DNA of 64,000 nucleotides from Bacteroidota bacterium (GCA_023425865.1 JAFABV010000095.1:5653-69652); one strand, 5' to 3'; shown: positions 1 through 8,743, counted from the stretch's first letter. Numbers and translations: made by a program. Notes: generated by a model not told the origin, from the sequence alone.

Positions 1-363
1 AAGAAAAGAATCATAATCTTTCGAGTTTATAGGTGTAATAATCTGATGCAAAGTTACTCCATTTTTTTGTCTTCAACAACCTTTTACATTACTTTTTCCC
101 CGAAATGCAGGTACAGCCTTCGGTTCCTTGGTTGTCTGGTGGCTGCCATGCATCCAGCGTGGTGTATGTGTGCCCAGCCGTGGCGGCTTGTCTCCCGTCT
201 CGAAGCATTGGCAGGACGAGGATACGGCCGTACAGCATCGCATGCCCCCCGTTTGCTCAAGCCAGAGGATTTAAGGTGACGGTACAAATTTAGGAGTACT
301 GCAATCATTTTTTTCGTTTTGTAGCTTAGCTATAGGATAGATAGTCTCTGTCGCTGTCACATT
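1..363. other. Intergenic region at left edge, no gene supported
   Basis: No reading frame here resembles a known protein. The only signal is a TAACTTTG-type -7 element on the minus strand at 49-56, and a second TAAATTTG at 285-292 (also minus). The first could drive a gene lying to the left of the window, because it points outward. Short ORFs on both strands overlap each other and look random. Confidence 0.4.
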
Positions 364-823
364 CGGTCATAGAGTTTTGCGCAGAATGCGCAGATGCGCA
401 GGTATGCGCAAAAATAACACCATACCATTGGCTTTTGTATAACTTACTTATAATTAAGGTGTTAGCCTGTTTTTGTTGATTGAGGGGCAAGGATGCGCAG
501 CGCTGCGCATCTGCGCATCCTGCGCAAAGCTCGGTTTGGGGCTGTCTCTGCAACTACCGGTTTGCGTAGACAACCACACCAAGCCGAAGCCGTCTTCCTC
601 TCCGGTAGATACCGTTTCGGTGGAACAGCAGATAGGTCAGGCGACGTAAACGTGGTGGTTGGCCCTCATAAATGGCACCGTTATGGGACATAAAGGCTGT
701 GTTTCCGGGCTGTAAATGCCCTCCCTTTACGAGCGTCCGTGATCATTCAGTACGCAACAGCTCTGGCTGACGATTCTTTTCCCCAAGCACAGGCAGTAAC
801 TCAGCCTTGCGGTCAAAGACACA
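364..823 (+). repeat. Dispersed repeat, copy 1
   Basis: About 460 bases that reappear at 49298-49820 in the same orientation with scattered substitutions. Shared blocks include the GCGCA-rich inverted repeat, a core with TAACACC and GGTGTTA, a block around CTGCAACTACCGGTTTGCG, a block around CGGTAGATACCGTTTCGGTGG, and one around TAAAGGCTGTGTTTCCGGG. Copy 1 lacks about 60 bases found in copy 2 (after AAGCCGAAGCCG). A minus-strand reading frame in the second half of copy 2 is broken by a stop codon in copy 1, so the repeat is probably non-coding or decayed. Both copies sit downstream of an operon end. Confidence 0.85.
377..528 (+). repeat. Long inverted repeat built of GCGCA units (hairpin), copy 1
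   Basis: Four GCGCA units on the left start at 379, 388, 396 and 406 (spacing 9, 8, 10). Four on the right start at 495, 505, 513 and 522 (spacing 10, 8, 9), the mirror image. The two arms pair over about 35 bases. The core of about 85 bases holds an inner pair TAACACC/GGTGTTA. Copy 2 has spacing 9,9,10 and 10,9,9, so both arms changed together. This suggests a selected or concertedly copied hairpin; its function is unknown. Confidence 0.8.
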
Positions 824-1093
824 TGACCAACTTTGATGAGGCCTCGCTTATCCCGAACTCACGTCATGGGGTAATACCCGTAAGGCATATTGGCGCACAG
901 CTGATAGCCCAACTCTGGCGAGAGCAATCGCCAACAAGAGCTTACGCAGGGCAGGGTACGTCACTTTGTTGGGTTCATGTCTCAAACGGCATCCAAAGTA
1001 GAAACCGCCGCATGCCGAAAGGCACGTACGGTGGTGTGAGCGGTAGGAAAACGAAAGTAGGAAGAAAACAACTTTGTTTTCCTCCTACTCGAT
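824..1093 (+). mobile_element. Group II intron 3' fragment (domains V and VI)
   Basis: The bases at about 1003-1037 form a domain V-like hairpin: ACCGCCG pairs with CGGTGGT, and TGCC/GGCA are capped by a GAAA tetraloop. It is followed by a domain VI-like hairpin (about 1057-1087, GTAGGA paired with TCCTAC) and a CCTACTCGAT 3' end, as in bacterial group II introns. No reverse transcriptase frame is present and no intron 5' end was recognised, so this is a truncated remnant. The left limit is set where similarity to the second repeat copy stops and is approximate. A 119-residue frame across it is not a real gene. Confidence 0.7.
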
Positions 1094-1116
1094 TATAATG
1101 CTATAAAAAGGTGGCG

Positions 1117-2550
1117 TTACATCACGCCTATCCACCTCAGGATGTCGTTGAGATTGGCCACCACCATGAGCAGGATGAGGATGCTGATACCGGCATACTC
1201 CGCGCGGATCATGAAGGTCTCAGATGGTTTGCGGCGCGTAATGATCTCGTAGAGCAAGAAGAGAACGTGTCCGCCATCGAGCGCGGGGATAGGGAGGATG
1301 TTCATGAAGGCCAGGATGATGCTCAGGAAAGCGGTCATCAGCCAGAACATCTGCCAGTTCCAAGTGGGCGGGAAGAGGTTGCCGATGGAGCCGAACCCAC
1401 CCAAGCTCTTGGCACCCTCGGCCGAGAAGATATACTGCAAGTCGCTCACGTAGCCTTTAAGCACGTTCCATCCGTAGCTCACGCCGGCAGGGAAGCTCTC
1501 CCAGAAGCCGTAGCTCACGTGGGTAATGTTCTTTGCGTACATGGTGGTTAAGGCCAATGGGGCAAAGCCTAACTTTGCGTCGGGCGTCAGTTGGGTACTC
1601 AATGTGTCAATGGTATTGCTTCCGGCCTTGGCCACGGTGAGCGTCACGTTGAGCAGCTTCACGCTGTCGCGGTGGGTCTTCACGGCGGCGAGCTGGTCTT
1701 CCACACGTCCAATCTCTTCAGTGAACGTATTGTATGAGTCTACCTTACGACCGTTGAGCGACAAGATGCGGTCGCCCTTCTGCAGCCCGATCTTTGCCGC
1801 AGGGGTGGCCACAGAGTCTTTGCTGCCCTTGGCCACGGGTATCTTGGCAATCACGGAGTCTACGACAGCAGGAACGAATGGGCGCACAAACTGTGGGCTG
1901 GTCTTGAGCATGTCGAGCAGGCTCAGGTCGCCCGGCAGTGTGACGCGCACCTGCTTGCCGTTGCGCAGCACGTCGGCGTACTTGGCTTCGGCCAGGTCGC
2001 GGAACACGTCGACATTGAACTCGACGAATGCCCCCTTGTCTGTGCCCAGCAGAATGTCGTTGTCTTGGAATCCGAGTCGCTTGGCCTCGGCGCTGAATTT
2101 CATGCCCTGCGACATGTCAGCCGTCTTGATATAGCTTTCGCCCCAGGTGTACATGACCATCGAGTAGATAAACAAGGCCAGCACAAAGTTGACCGTCACG
2201 CCGCCAATCATGATGATGAGGCGCTGCCACGCGGGCTTGGTGCGAAACTCCCAGGGTTGCGGTTCGCGCTTCATCTGTTCGGTGTCCATGCTCTCATCGA
2301 TCATGCCGGCAATCTTGCAATAGCCACCGAGAGGCAGCCAACCCATGCCGTAGGTGGTTTCGCCGTTCTTGGGCTTGAAGCCGAAGAGCCGTCCGTTCCA
2401 CTTGCCGATGCCGACATCGAAGAACACGAAGAACTTCTCCACCCTCACGCCGAAGAGCTTAGAGGCCAGCATGTGGCCTCCCTCATGCAGCAGCACGAGC
2501 AGAGAGATAGATAATATAAACTGTAAGAGCTTGATCAGAAAGATTTCCAT
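1117..2550 (-). CDS. rseP: Site-2 intramembrane metalloprotease RseP
   Basis: 477-residue inner-membrane zinc protease of family M50 that cuts transmembrane proteins, typically anti-sigma factors and leftover signal peptides. The zinc motif HEGGH (HExxH, His22/Glu23/His26) lies in the first membrane helix, and the partner motif LDGGH lies near the C-terminus before the last helix. A PDZ-like region lies in between (around residues 250-300, with KIGLQKGDRILSLNG). It is the last gene of the minus-strand run, 123 bases after dxr. The length is typical for Bacteroidota homologues. Its substrate is not visible here. The stop codon is only about 20 bases from the group II intron remnant, so the element has arrived right at the operon end without touching the gene. 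Confidence 0.93.
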   Translation of the reverse strand: MEIFLIKLLQFILSISLLVLLHEGGHMLASKLFGVRVEKFFVFFDVGIGKWNGRLFGFKPKNGETTYGMGWLPLGGYCKIAGMIDESMDTEQMKREPQPWEFRTKPAWQRLIIMIGGVTVNFVLALFIYSMVMYTWGESYIKTADMSQGMKFSAEAKRLGFQDNDILLGTDKGAFVEFNVDVFRDLAEAKYADVLRNGKQVRVTLPGDLSLLDMLKTSPQFVRPFVPAVVDSVIAKIPVAKGSKDSVATPAAKIGLQKGDRILSLNGRKVDSYNTFTEEIGRVEDQLAAVKTHRDSVKLLNVTLTVAKAGSNTIDTLSTQLTPDAKLGFAPLALTTMYAKNITHVSYGFWESFPAGVSYGWNVLKGYVSDLQYIFSAEGAKSLGGFGSIGNLFPPTWNWQMFWLMTAFLSIILAFMNILPIPALDGGHVLFLLYEIITRRKPSETFMIRAEYAGISILILLMVVANLNDILRWIGVM

Positions 2551-2673
2551 TTGTTAGCTGATGGGTGTTAGGTGATGGGTAATGATGAGGCGTAGGGGTG
2601 ATGAGAGTGGGCTGACGGCGGGGTGAGCGACGCTTCCCCGTCGTTCTTCGCTAATCTTTCATCCCCTTCCCCT

Positions 2674-3840
2674 TTACTTATCTTTTAATATCCGTTGTGC
2701 TATTTCGCGTGCCTCCTTGTCGGTATGGAGATACACGTCAAGGTCGGGCGAAGCGTCGAAAGTGGTTTGGCGCATGGTCTGCTCAATGATATGGGCCATG
2801 CCATGGAACGTACACTCGCCCCGTCGGAAGGCCGCGTTGGCCACTTCGTTGGCCGCGTTGAGAATGCAGGGCATGTTGCCGCCTGTGCCGATGGCCTCGT
2901 AGGCTAAGGCCAGACATCTGAATTTCTCGACGTCGGGCTCGTAGAACTCCAGGCTGCGAGCCTTGAAGAGGTCGAGGCGGTCGCCGTCGAGTGGTAGACG
3001 TTCGGGGTAAGAGAACGCGTATTGTATGGGCAGGCGCATGTCGGGCACGCCCAACTGTGCCTTCACGGCGCCGTCTTTGAACTGCACGCCGCTATGAACG
3101 ATGCTTTGCGGATGAACGAGAACCTGTATCTGCTCGGCCGGAACGCCAAACAGCCAGCGCGCCTCCATCACCTCGAAGCCCTTGTTCATGAGTGTGGCTG
3201 AGTCGATGGTGATCTTCGCGCCCATGTCCCACGTGGGGTGGCGCAAGGCATCGGCCGCGGTCACGCGGTCGAGTTGCTCGGGTGAGAACAGCCTGAACGG
3301 CCCGCCCGAACAGGTGAGCAGAATCTTGTCTACCTCGTTCATATCCTCGCCCACGAGGCTCTGGAAGATAGCGCTGTGCTCAGAGTCTACCGGCAGCAGG
3401 TCTACGTGATACTGCTGTACGAGGTTGAGCATCAGCTCTCCGGCCACCACTAATGTCTCCTTGTTGGCCAGCGCGATCTTCTTGTGCGCCTTGATGGCCT
3501 GTATGGTAGGCACCAGTCCGGCAAACCCCACCATGGCCGCCAGCACGATGTCTATCGGTTCGGCCTCCACCACTTGGCTCAAAGCCTCTGCTCCGGCATA
3601 CACCTTGATGTCGGGCCGGTCGGCCAGGAGAGCGGTCAAGCGGTCGTAGTGGGCCTTGTTGGCAATCACCACGGCCGCGGGATTGTATTTGTGTGCCTGT
3701 TCGGCCAGCAGCTCTACACGGTCGTTTGCCGTGAGGCAGTAGGCCTCATAGCGGTCGGGATGCTGGCTGATGACATCAAGTGCCTGCGTACCGATAGAAC
3801 CGGTGCTGCCCAGAATACAGATCTGTTGTTTCTTCATCAT
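2674..3840 (-). CDS. dxr: 1-deoxy-D-xylulose-5-phosphate reductoisomerase
   Basis: 388 residues. Second step of the MEP (non-mevalonate) isoprenoid pathway: NADPH-dependent conversion of DXP to MEP in the cytoplasm. The N-terminal nucleotide-binding loop GSTGSIG is at residues 10-16. The metal and substrate region LPVDSEHSAIFQ and the flexible-loop motif CSGGPFR are both intact, as is HPQSIVHS. It starts with two adjacent Met codons; either may be used. It lies 41 bases after rimM and before rseP. The presence of dxr shows that this organism makes isoprenoids by MEP, which matters for judging the IspD/TarI-like gene at 42567. Confidence 0.96.
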   Translation of the reverse strand: MMKKQQICILGSTGSIGTQALDVISQHPDRYEAYCLTANDRVELLAEQAHKYNPAAVVIANKAHYDRLTALLADRPDIKVYAGAEALSQVVEAEPIDIVLAAMVGFAGLVPTIQAIKAHKKIALANKETLVVAGELMLNLVQQYHVDLLPVDSEHSAIFQSLVGEDMNEVDKILLTCSGGPFRLFSPEQLDRVTAADALRHPTWDMGAKITIDSATLMNKGFEVMEARWLFGVPAEQIQVLVHPQSIVHSGVQFKDGAVKAQLGVPDMRLPIQYAFSYPERLPLDGDRLDLFKARSLEFYEPDVEKFRCLALAYEAIGTGGNMPCILNAANEVANAAFRRGECTFHGMAHIIEQTMRQTTFDASPDLDVYLHTDKEAREIAQRILKDK

Positions 3841-3881
3841 AGTTCATTGGAGTTATAAACGCCATGGCCCACTTGCGGTGT

Positions 3882-4403
3882 TCACAAGTCGAGCAATCCC
3901 TCGGGAATGGTCATGGTGATGTTGCGGGCGGCCTTGTCTACGGCGGTAATGAGGTCTTCGCCCGCCGGAAGCAGTACCTCATCGCCTTCCTTTGTCGTGA
4001 CATTGAAGAGCGTGTTGACCGTGCTGTCGTCGACATCGGTCAGTGTTCCCACCTCTTGTAGGGTGTTGGCGTCGATGACGCGATAGCCGATGATCTCGGC
4101 CCAAGTCACCTCCTCACGGTCGTTGTCGGCCAGTCGTCGCAGGAAAAACACGCTGCAGCCCGTCAGTTCGCGGGCTTGGTCGGCCGTGTCAACGCCTTCG
4201 AGCTTCAGCAAGGCGATGTCTTCAGAGCGGAAGCGGTACTCCTCGATAAAGAACGGCACGAGGATACCGTCGATCTCCAAGACCAGACAGTCGGCGTCTA
4301 CGCGGTCGAACACGTCGTCGGATACTTGGAACGACACCTCTCCTTTCACGCCGTGGGGCTTGCCCAGTCGGCCTATGCGGTAAACCTCTTCCTGCTTAAT
4401 CAT
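3882..4403 (-). CDS. rimM: Ribosome maturation factor RimM
   Basis: 173 residues. RimM binds S19 in the 30S head and helps 16S rRNA processing. The N-terminal RimM domain begins with RIGRLGKPHGVKGEV (residues 10-24), a family hallmark, followed by the C-terminal PRC-barrel-like domain (about residues 95-170, with TWAEIIGYRVID). Its start overlaps the end of murA by 8 bases, which suggests translational coupling. Normal length. Confidence 0.93.
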   Translation of the reverse strand: MIKQEEVYRIGRLGKPHGVKGEVSFQVSDDVFDRVDADCLVLEIDGILVPFFIEEYRFRSEDIALLKLEGVDTADQARELTGCSVFFLRRLADNDREEVTWAEIIGYRVIDANTLQEVGTLTDVDDSTVNTLFNVTTKEGDEVLLPAGEDLITAVDKAARNITMTIPEGLLDL

Positions 4404-5706
4404 TCACGCGTGTGATATGGGCACCCAGTTGGTTGAGCCGTTGTTCGATATCTTCGTAGCCTCGGTCTATCTGCGCGATGTTGGCAATGCGGCTGGTGCC
4501 GTTGGCGCTCAGCGCGGCAATGAGCAAGGCGATGCCCGCGCGGATGTCGGGACTCGTCATGCGTCCGGCCCTGAGCGTGATGCGCCGGTCTTGTCCGATG
4601 ACCACCGCACGGTGCGGGTCGCAGAGTATAATCTGCGCGCCCATATCGATGAGCTTGTCGACAAAAAACAGCCTGCTCTCAAACATCTTCTGGTGGATGA
4701 GCACCGATCCCCGTGCCTGCGTGGCCGTCACGAGCAGCACCGACAGCAGGTCGGGCGTGAGCCCTGGCCATGGCGCGTCGGCAAAGGTCATGATGGTGCC
4801 GTCGATAAACGACTCCACCTGGTAGTGATTCTGGTGGGGGATGAAGAGGTCGTCGCCGTCCACACTCATCTTAATGCCCAACTGCCTGAACACATTGGGT
4901 ATGCAGCCGAGGTCTCTGAGCGACACATCCTTGATGCGGATGCCGTTGCCCACCATGGCCGCCATGCCGATAAACGACCCCACCTCGATCATGTCGGGCA
5001 GTATACGGTGCGAGGCACCGTGCAGTGTGTCAACGCCTACGATGGTGATCAGGTTGCTTGCTATGCCGCTGATGTTGGCGCCCATGGCATTGAGCAGATG
5101 GCATAGCTGCTGAATATAGGGCTCGCAGGCCGCATGGTAGATGGTTGTGGTGCCCTTGGCCATGACTGCCGCCATGATGATATTGGCCGTGCCCGTCACC
5201 GATGCCTCGTCGAGAAGCATGTACGTGCCACGCAGTTCTTTGGCGGCAATGTAGTATACGTCGCGCTCCTCATCGCGCAGGAATCGGGCGCCAAGGTTCT
5301 TGAATCCCAGGAAATGGGTGTCCAAGCGTCGTCTGCCTATCTTGTCGCCGCCCGGTTTGGCCACGGTGGCCTTGCCAAATCGGCCCAGCAGCGGTCCGAT
5401 CATCAGCACCGAGCCGCGCAGCGAGGCGCATTTCCGCACAAACTCAAGGCTGTCGAGATAGTCGAGGTTCAGCTCGTCAGCCTGAAAGGTATAGTCGTTG
5501 CGGCTGTGGCGCGTCACCTTCACGCCGATATCTTCCAGCAACTTGATGAGGTTGTTGACGTCGAGAATATCAGGAATATTATTGATTCTCACCGGTTCGT
5601 GGGTGAGCAGCGTGGCGCAGATCACCTCCAAGGCTTCGTTTTTGGCGCCCTGGGGAACAATGGTTCCGCTGAGTTGATGGCCGCCTTCAATGACAAACGA
5701 CTCCAT
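4396..5706 (-). CDS. murA: UDP-N-acetylglucosamine 1-carboxyvinyltransferase MurA (Asp variant)
   Basis: 436 residues. First committed step of peptidoglycan synthesis: transfers enolpyruvate from PEP to UDP-GlcNAc. Lys22 and Asn23 (GAKNEAL) match the substrate-binding pair of E. coli MurA. The loop that normally reads PGGCAIG reads PGGDKIG here, so the Cys that fosfomycin alkylates (Cys115 in E. coli) is Asp121. Cys-to-Asp MurA enzymes (for example in mycobacteria) are active and fosfomycin-insensitive, so intrinsic resistance is inferred. It lies 3 bases after the DUF4290 gene and overlaps rimM, so it is surely in an operon. Confidence 0.95.
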   Translation of the reverse strand: MESFVIEGGHQLSGTIVPQGAKNEALEVICATLLTHEPVRINNIPDILDVNNLIKLLEDIGVKVTRHSRNDYTFQADELNLDYLDSLEFVRKCASLRGSVLMIGPLLGRFGKATVAKPGGDKIGRRRLDTHFLGFKNLGARFLRDEERDVYYIAAKELRGTYMLLDEASVTGTANIIMAAVMAKGTTTIYHAACEPYIQQLCHLLNAMGANISGIASNLITIVGVDTLHGASHRILPDMIEVGSFIGMAAMVGNGIRIKDVSLRDLGCIPNVFRQLGIKMSVDGDDLFIPHQNHYQVESFIDGTIMTFADAPWPGLTPDLLSVLLVTATQARGSVLIHQKMFESRLFFVDKLIDMGAQIILCDPHRAVVIGQDRRITLRAGRMTSPDIRAGIALLIAALSANGTSRIANIAQIDRGYEDIEQRLNQLGAHITRVND

Positions 5707-5709
5707 GGG

Positions 5710-6303
5710 CTATCTCTTTTTACGTTTTTTCTCCACCTCCCTGAGGTCAATCTTGTCAAACTTGAAGGTGCCCAAGTCTATCTGAATCTTTCCGTCGGTA
5801 TAGCGTGCCAGGTCGTCGGCCACCTTTTCCTCGGTGCTCGCCCCTTGGCTCCACTGCATGAGGTCGCGCTTCATCTGGTTTGCCGTGAGGCGTGTCAGCT
5901 GGTCGCGCTCCTTGCCCGGCTCCATGTTCTTGAGCTGTTCAAAGAGCCCGAAGATAATTTTGCCGTAGTGGCGCACGGGTATGTCGTTGGTGGGATAGTC
6001 GATATTGTCGGGTCGGGCGTTGATGGTCTTGGCCTGCGGCGTGTCGTAGGGCCAGTCTATGTCGAGCTTGAAGTCGCTCATCAGGGCCAGGTAGTCCCAC
6101 AGCTTTTGTTTGTAGTCGGCGTTCTCCCTTACCTGTGGGGCCATGCGTTCCATGGTGAGCACAATGGCCTCGGCGCATTTCTGGCGTTCGGCCTTGGTCT
6201 CTAATGTCATGGCGTAAGCCACCATGTTCTGCACCTCACGGCCATATTCCGACAGTACGAGTTTTTCGCGTTGGGTGTTGTAATCCAGTCCTTCGATATT
6301 CAT
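5710..6303 (-). CDS. DUF4290 family protein
   Basis: 197 residues, soluble, no signal peptide and no membrane segment. It begins MNIEGLDYNTQREKL, typical of the Bacteroidota-restricted DUF4290 family, whose function is unknown. The C-terminus is strongly basic (EVEKKRKKR). It sits between tsaB (65 bases upstream) and murA (3 bases downstream). The near-zero gap to murA makes cotranscription very likely and may hint at a role linked to cell-wall synthesis or cell growth, but this is only context. Confidence 0.85.
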   Translation of the reverse strand: MNIEGLDYNTQREKLVLSEYGREVQNMVAYAMTLETKAERQKCAEAIVLTMERMAPQVRENADYKQKLWDYLALMSDFKLDIDWPYDTPQAKTINARPDNIDYPTNDIPVRHYGKIIFGLFEQLKNMEPGKERDQLTRLTANQMKRDLMQWSQGASTEEKVADDLARYTDGKIQIDLGTFKFDKIDLREVEKKRKKR

Positions 6304-6368
6304 GCTTGGTTATTGAATGTATAAAAAAGAGTGGGGCGCTTGTAGCCCTCAGCTTTTTCTCGTGGCGA

Positions 6369-7061
6369 TTAAAGCAGTTTGCGCGGCAGTTTGGCCACGA
6401 AGTCTTTGAGATAGAAGGGCACAAAGTAGGCCACATCCTCAAATTGCTCCTGCGCCATGCGGCGCTCGGCGAGTGGAAACATGTATTTGGCCAGTGCCTC
6501 TATGCCATCGATGAAGTGGGCATTGGGGTGGTTGATGCTTTCGCGACACTTCATGGCACCGTTGCCGAAGAAGTAAACCGGGCGCTCGTCGAGCCAAGCC
6601 TTGTAGGTGTCGGCGTCTACCACGTCGGCGTGTATGGGGCGTATCTCTTTCAGCGAGCGGTCGAAGATCTGCGCGTAGACCTCCATGCGACGGGCGTCGA
6701 GCATGGGGCAGAGCAGGGCGTCTTCTTCCTTCACCAGTTCCTGCAGCAGCACCGGCACACAGAGCAGCTCCAGCGTAGGCACGGCCAGCAACTTGATGCC
6801 GCGGCCAAAACAGATGCCTTTGGCCATCGATACGCCAATGCGCAGGCCGGTGTACGAGCCCGGTCCGCAGCTCACGGCCACCGCGTCGAGCGGAATGGCA
6901 TGGTTGTCAATAAACGATAAGGCTTCGTCAACAAAAGCCCCCAGCTTCTCAGCATGGTTGCGGCCTGCATGGTCGGTCTGCTCAAAGATACAAGCGCCGT
7001 CCTCGCTGACGGCTACCGAGCACACTTCAGTGCTCGTATCAATATTTAGAATGCAAGACAT
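6369..7061 (-). CDS. tsaB: tRNA N6-threonylcarbamoyladenosine biosynthesis protein TsaB
   Basis: 230 residues, ASKHA-fold protein that partners TsaD in making t6A37 in ANN-decoding tRNAs. The N-terminal phosphate-type loop ILNIDTSTEVCSVAV (residues 4-18) and the motif GPGSYTGLRIG (about residues 66-76) are the usual family signatures. First gene of the minus-strand run; its promoter (7090-7097) is back to back with that of yicC. Length is normal for Bacteroidota. Confidence 0.93.
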   Translation of the reverse strand: MSCILNIDTSTEVCSVAVSEDGACIFEQTDHAGRNHAEKLGAFVDEALSFIDNHAIPLDAVAVSCGPGSYTGLRIGVSMAKGICFGRGIKLLAVPTLELLCVPVLLQELVKEEDALLCPMLDARRMEVYAQIFDRSLKEIRPIHADVVDADTYKAWLDERPVYFFGNGAMKCRESINHPNAHFIDGIEALAKYMFPLAERRMAQEQFEDVAYFVPFYLKDFVAKLPRKLL

Positions 7062-7089
7062 TGATTGAGATTATAATCTTAATAATGTG

Positions 7090-7097
7090 CAAATTTA
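7090..7097 (-). promoter_or_regulatory. -7 element for tsaB run
   Basis: Reads TAAATTTG on the minus strand, matching TAnnTTTG, 29 bases before the tsaB start codon. Together with the yicC element it forms a compact divergent promoter region. Confidence 0.6.
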
Positions 7098-7120
7098 CTT
7101 CTTTTTCCGTCAATTCTTCG

Positions 7121-7128
7121 TACTTTTG
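7121..7128 (+). promoter_or_regulatory. -7 element for yicC
   Basis: Reads TACTTTTG, an exact TAnnTTTG match, 25 bases before the chosen ATG. It supports the start at 7153 rather than the in-frame Met at 7087, which lies upstream of the promoter. Confidence 0.7.
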
Positions 7129-7152
7129 CAGAAATTTAACGTCAAAGAAGCC

Positions 7153-8028
7153 ATGATACAATCAATGACAGGTTACGGCAAGTCAGTGGTAACCTATAAG
7201 GAAAAAAAGATCAATGTTGAGATAAAGTCACTGAACAGCAAGACCCTCGACCTCTCTACCCGCATTGCTCCATTGTACCGTGAGAAGGAGATGGAGATTC
7301 GTCAGGTGCTGGCGCAGGCCGTGGTGAGAGGCAAGGTCGACTTCTCGATATGGGTGGAGAAGGACGCCTCGGTAGATGCCACCCCCATCAACGCTTCACT
7401 TGTAGAGAATTATTACAACCAGATCAAGGCCATCTCGGCCAAGACGGGCATTCCCGAACCCACCGATTGGTATGCCACGGTGTTGCGCTTGCCCGACGTG
7501 GTGGCCAAGACCGACGTTGAGGCACTCGAGCCCGAAGAATGGGCAGCCGCCCGTCAGGCCATCGACGCGGCACTCCATGAGTTTGGTGCCTTCCGCAGGC
7601 AAGAGGGCGCGGCCTTGGAGAAGAAGTTCAATGAGAAGATAGACAACATTGCCGAGTTGCTGCGCCAGATAGAGCCTTTCGAGCAGAGCCGTGTGGCACG
7701 CATCCGCGAGTCGATAACCAAGGGCCTGGAACAGATACCCGGCGTAGACTACGACCGCAACCGCTTGGAGCAGGAACTCATCTACTACATCGAGAAACTC
7801 GACATCAGCGAGGAGAAGCAGCGCCTGTCGAACCACCTGAAATACTTCCGCGAGACCATGGCCGAAGACCTGCCCAACGGCAAGAAACTGGGTTTCATCG
7901 CCCAAGAGATGGGTCGCGAAATCAACACCACAGGCTCTAAGAGCAACCAGGCAGAGATGCAAAACATCGTGGTGAGGATGAAAGACGAACTCGAACAAAT
8001 CAAGGAACAGGTGCTCAACGCCCTGTAA
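7153..8028 (+). CDS. yicC: YicC/YloC family endoribonuclease
   Basis: 291 residues. Members of this family are RNases (YicC in E. coli, YloC in Bacillus). The start MIQSMTGYGKS is the conserved family N-terminus. The C-terminal DUF1732 region carries GFIAQEMGREINTTGSKSNQ (about residues 247-266), also conserved. An upstream in-frame Met at 7087 precedes the promoter and is rejected. A strong terminator follows, so yicC is largely separate from gmk. Confidence 0.92.
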   Translation: MIQSMTGYGKSVVTYKEKKINVEIKSLNSKTLDLSTRIAPLYREKEMEIRQVLAQAVVRGKVDFSIWVEKDASVDATPINASLVENYYNQIKAISAKTGIPEPTDWYATVLRLPDVVAKTDVEALEPEEWAAARQAIDAALHEFGAFRRQEGAALEKKFNEKIDNIAELLRQIEPFEQSRVARIRESITKGLEQIPGVDYDRNRLEQELIYYIEKLDISEEKQRLSNHLKYFRETMAEDLPNGKKLGFIAQEMGREINTTGSKSNQAEMQNIVVRMKDELEQIKEQVLNAL

Positions 8029-8048
8029 CCATCACCGATACGCTATGG

Positions 8049-8077
8049 GCAGGCCGTCTGTCGGCCTGCTTTTTTTA
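8049..8077 (+). terminator. Rho-independent terminator after yicC
   Basis: GCAGGCCG and CGGCCTGC pair around a 5-base loop and are followed by eight T residues. Confidence 0.9.
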
Positions 8078-8105
8078 TTTTCCCAACGCATAGAACCCCA
8101 TTTTC

Positions 8106-8723
8106 ATGACAACTGAGCATACCCCACAGGCCACCCCGACGCAGTACGGCGGCAAGTCGCGCCTGGTCATCTTCAGTGCCCCGAGCGGCAGCGGCAAGAG
8201 CACCATCGTCAACTATCTCATGACCCATCATCCGGAGTTGCGGTTAGCCTTCTCCATCTCCTGCACCAGCAGGGCACCGCGGGGCACCGAGCGCCACGGC
8301 GTGGAATACTTCTTCCTTTCGCCCGAAGAGTTTAAGGAGAAGATTGCCGCCGGCGATTTTTTAGAGTACGAGGAGGTGTATCCCGGCCGCTTCTACGGCA
8401 CCCTGAAGCAGCAGGTAGAGAGCCAGTGCGCGGCCGGACAGAACGTGGTGTTCGACGTCGACGTGGTGGGCGGCTGCAACATCAAGGAGTATTATGGCGA
8501 CCGCGCCCTGAGCGTGTTTATCCAGCCGCCCTCGGTCGAAGAGCTGCGCCACCGTTTGGAGGCGCGGGCCACCGACGCGCCGGAGGTCATCGAGCAGCGC
8601 CTGGCCAAGGCTGAATACGAGTTGACCTTTGCCAACCGGTTCGACCGGGTGATCGTCAACGACGACTTGGCTGCGGCGCAAGCCGAGGCCTACCGGGTGG
8701 TGAGCGAGTTTTTAGGTCGCTGA
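8106..8723 (+). CDS. gmk: Guanylate kinase
   Basis: 205 residues; phosphorylates GMP to GDP with ATP. The P-loop is APSGSGKST (about residues 22-30), followed by the GMP-binding signature with SCTSRAPRGTERHGVEYFF (about residues 49-67). The N-terminus carries about 17 extra residues before the usual start of the fold, which is common. The stop codon is 20 bases before nadD, so the two are probably cotranscribed. Confidence 0.95.
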   Translation: MTTEHTPQATPTQYGGKSRLVIFSAPSGSGKSTIVNYLMTHHPELRLAFSISCTSRAPRGTERHGVEYFFLSPEEFKEKIAAGDFLEYEEVYPGRFYGTLKQQVESQCAAGQNVVFDVDVVGGCNIKEYYGDRALSVFIQPPSVEELRHRLEARATDAPEVIEQRLAKAEYELTFANRFDRVIVNDDLAAAQAEAYRVVSEFLGR

Positions 8724-8743
8724 CCCGCCGTGCCCAGCCTGCC

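Noticed and set aside
739..1098. 119-residue open frame
   Set aside because: Runs from the dispersed repeat into the group II intron hairpins; sequence reads like translated intron RNA, no protein signature.
5134..6204. 356-residue plus-strand frame
   Set aside because: Lies antisense to murA and the DUF4290 gene and shows no family features.
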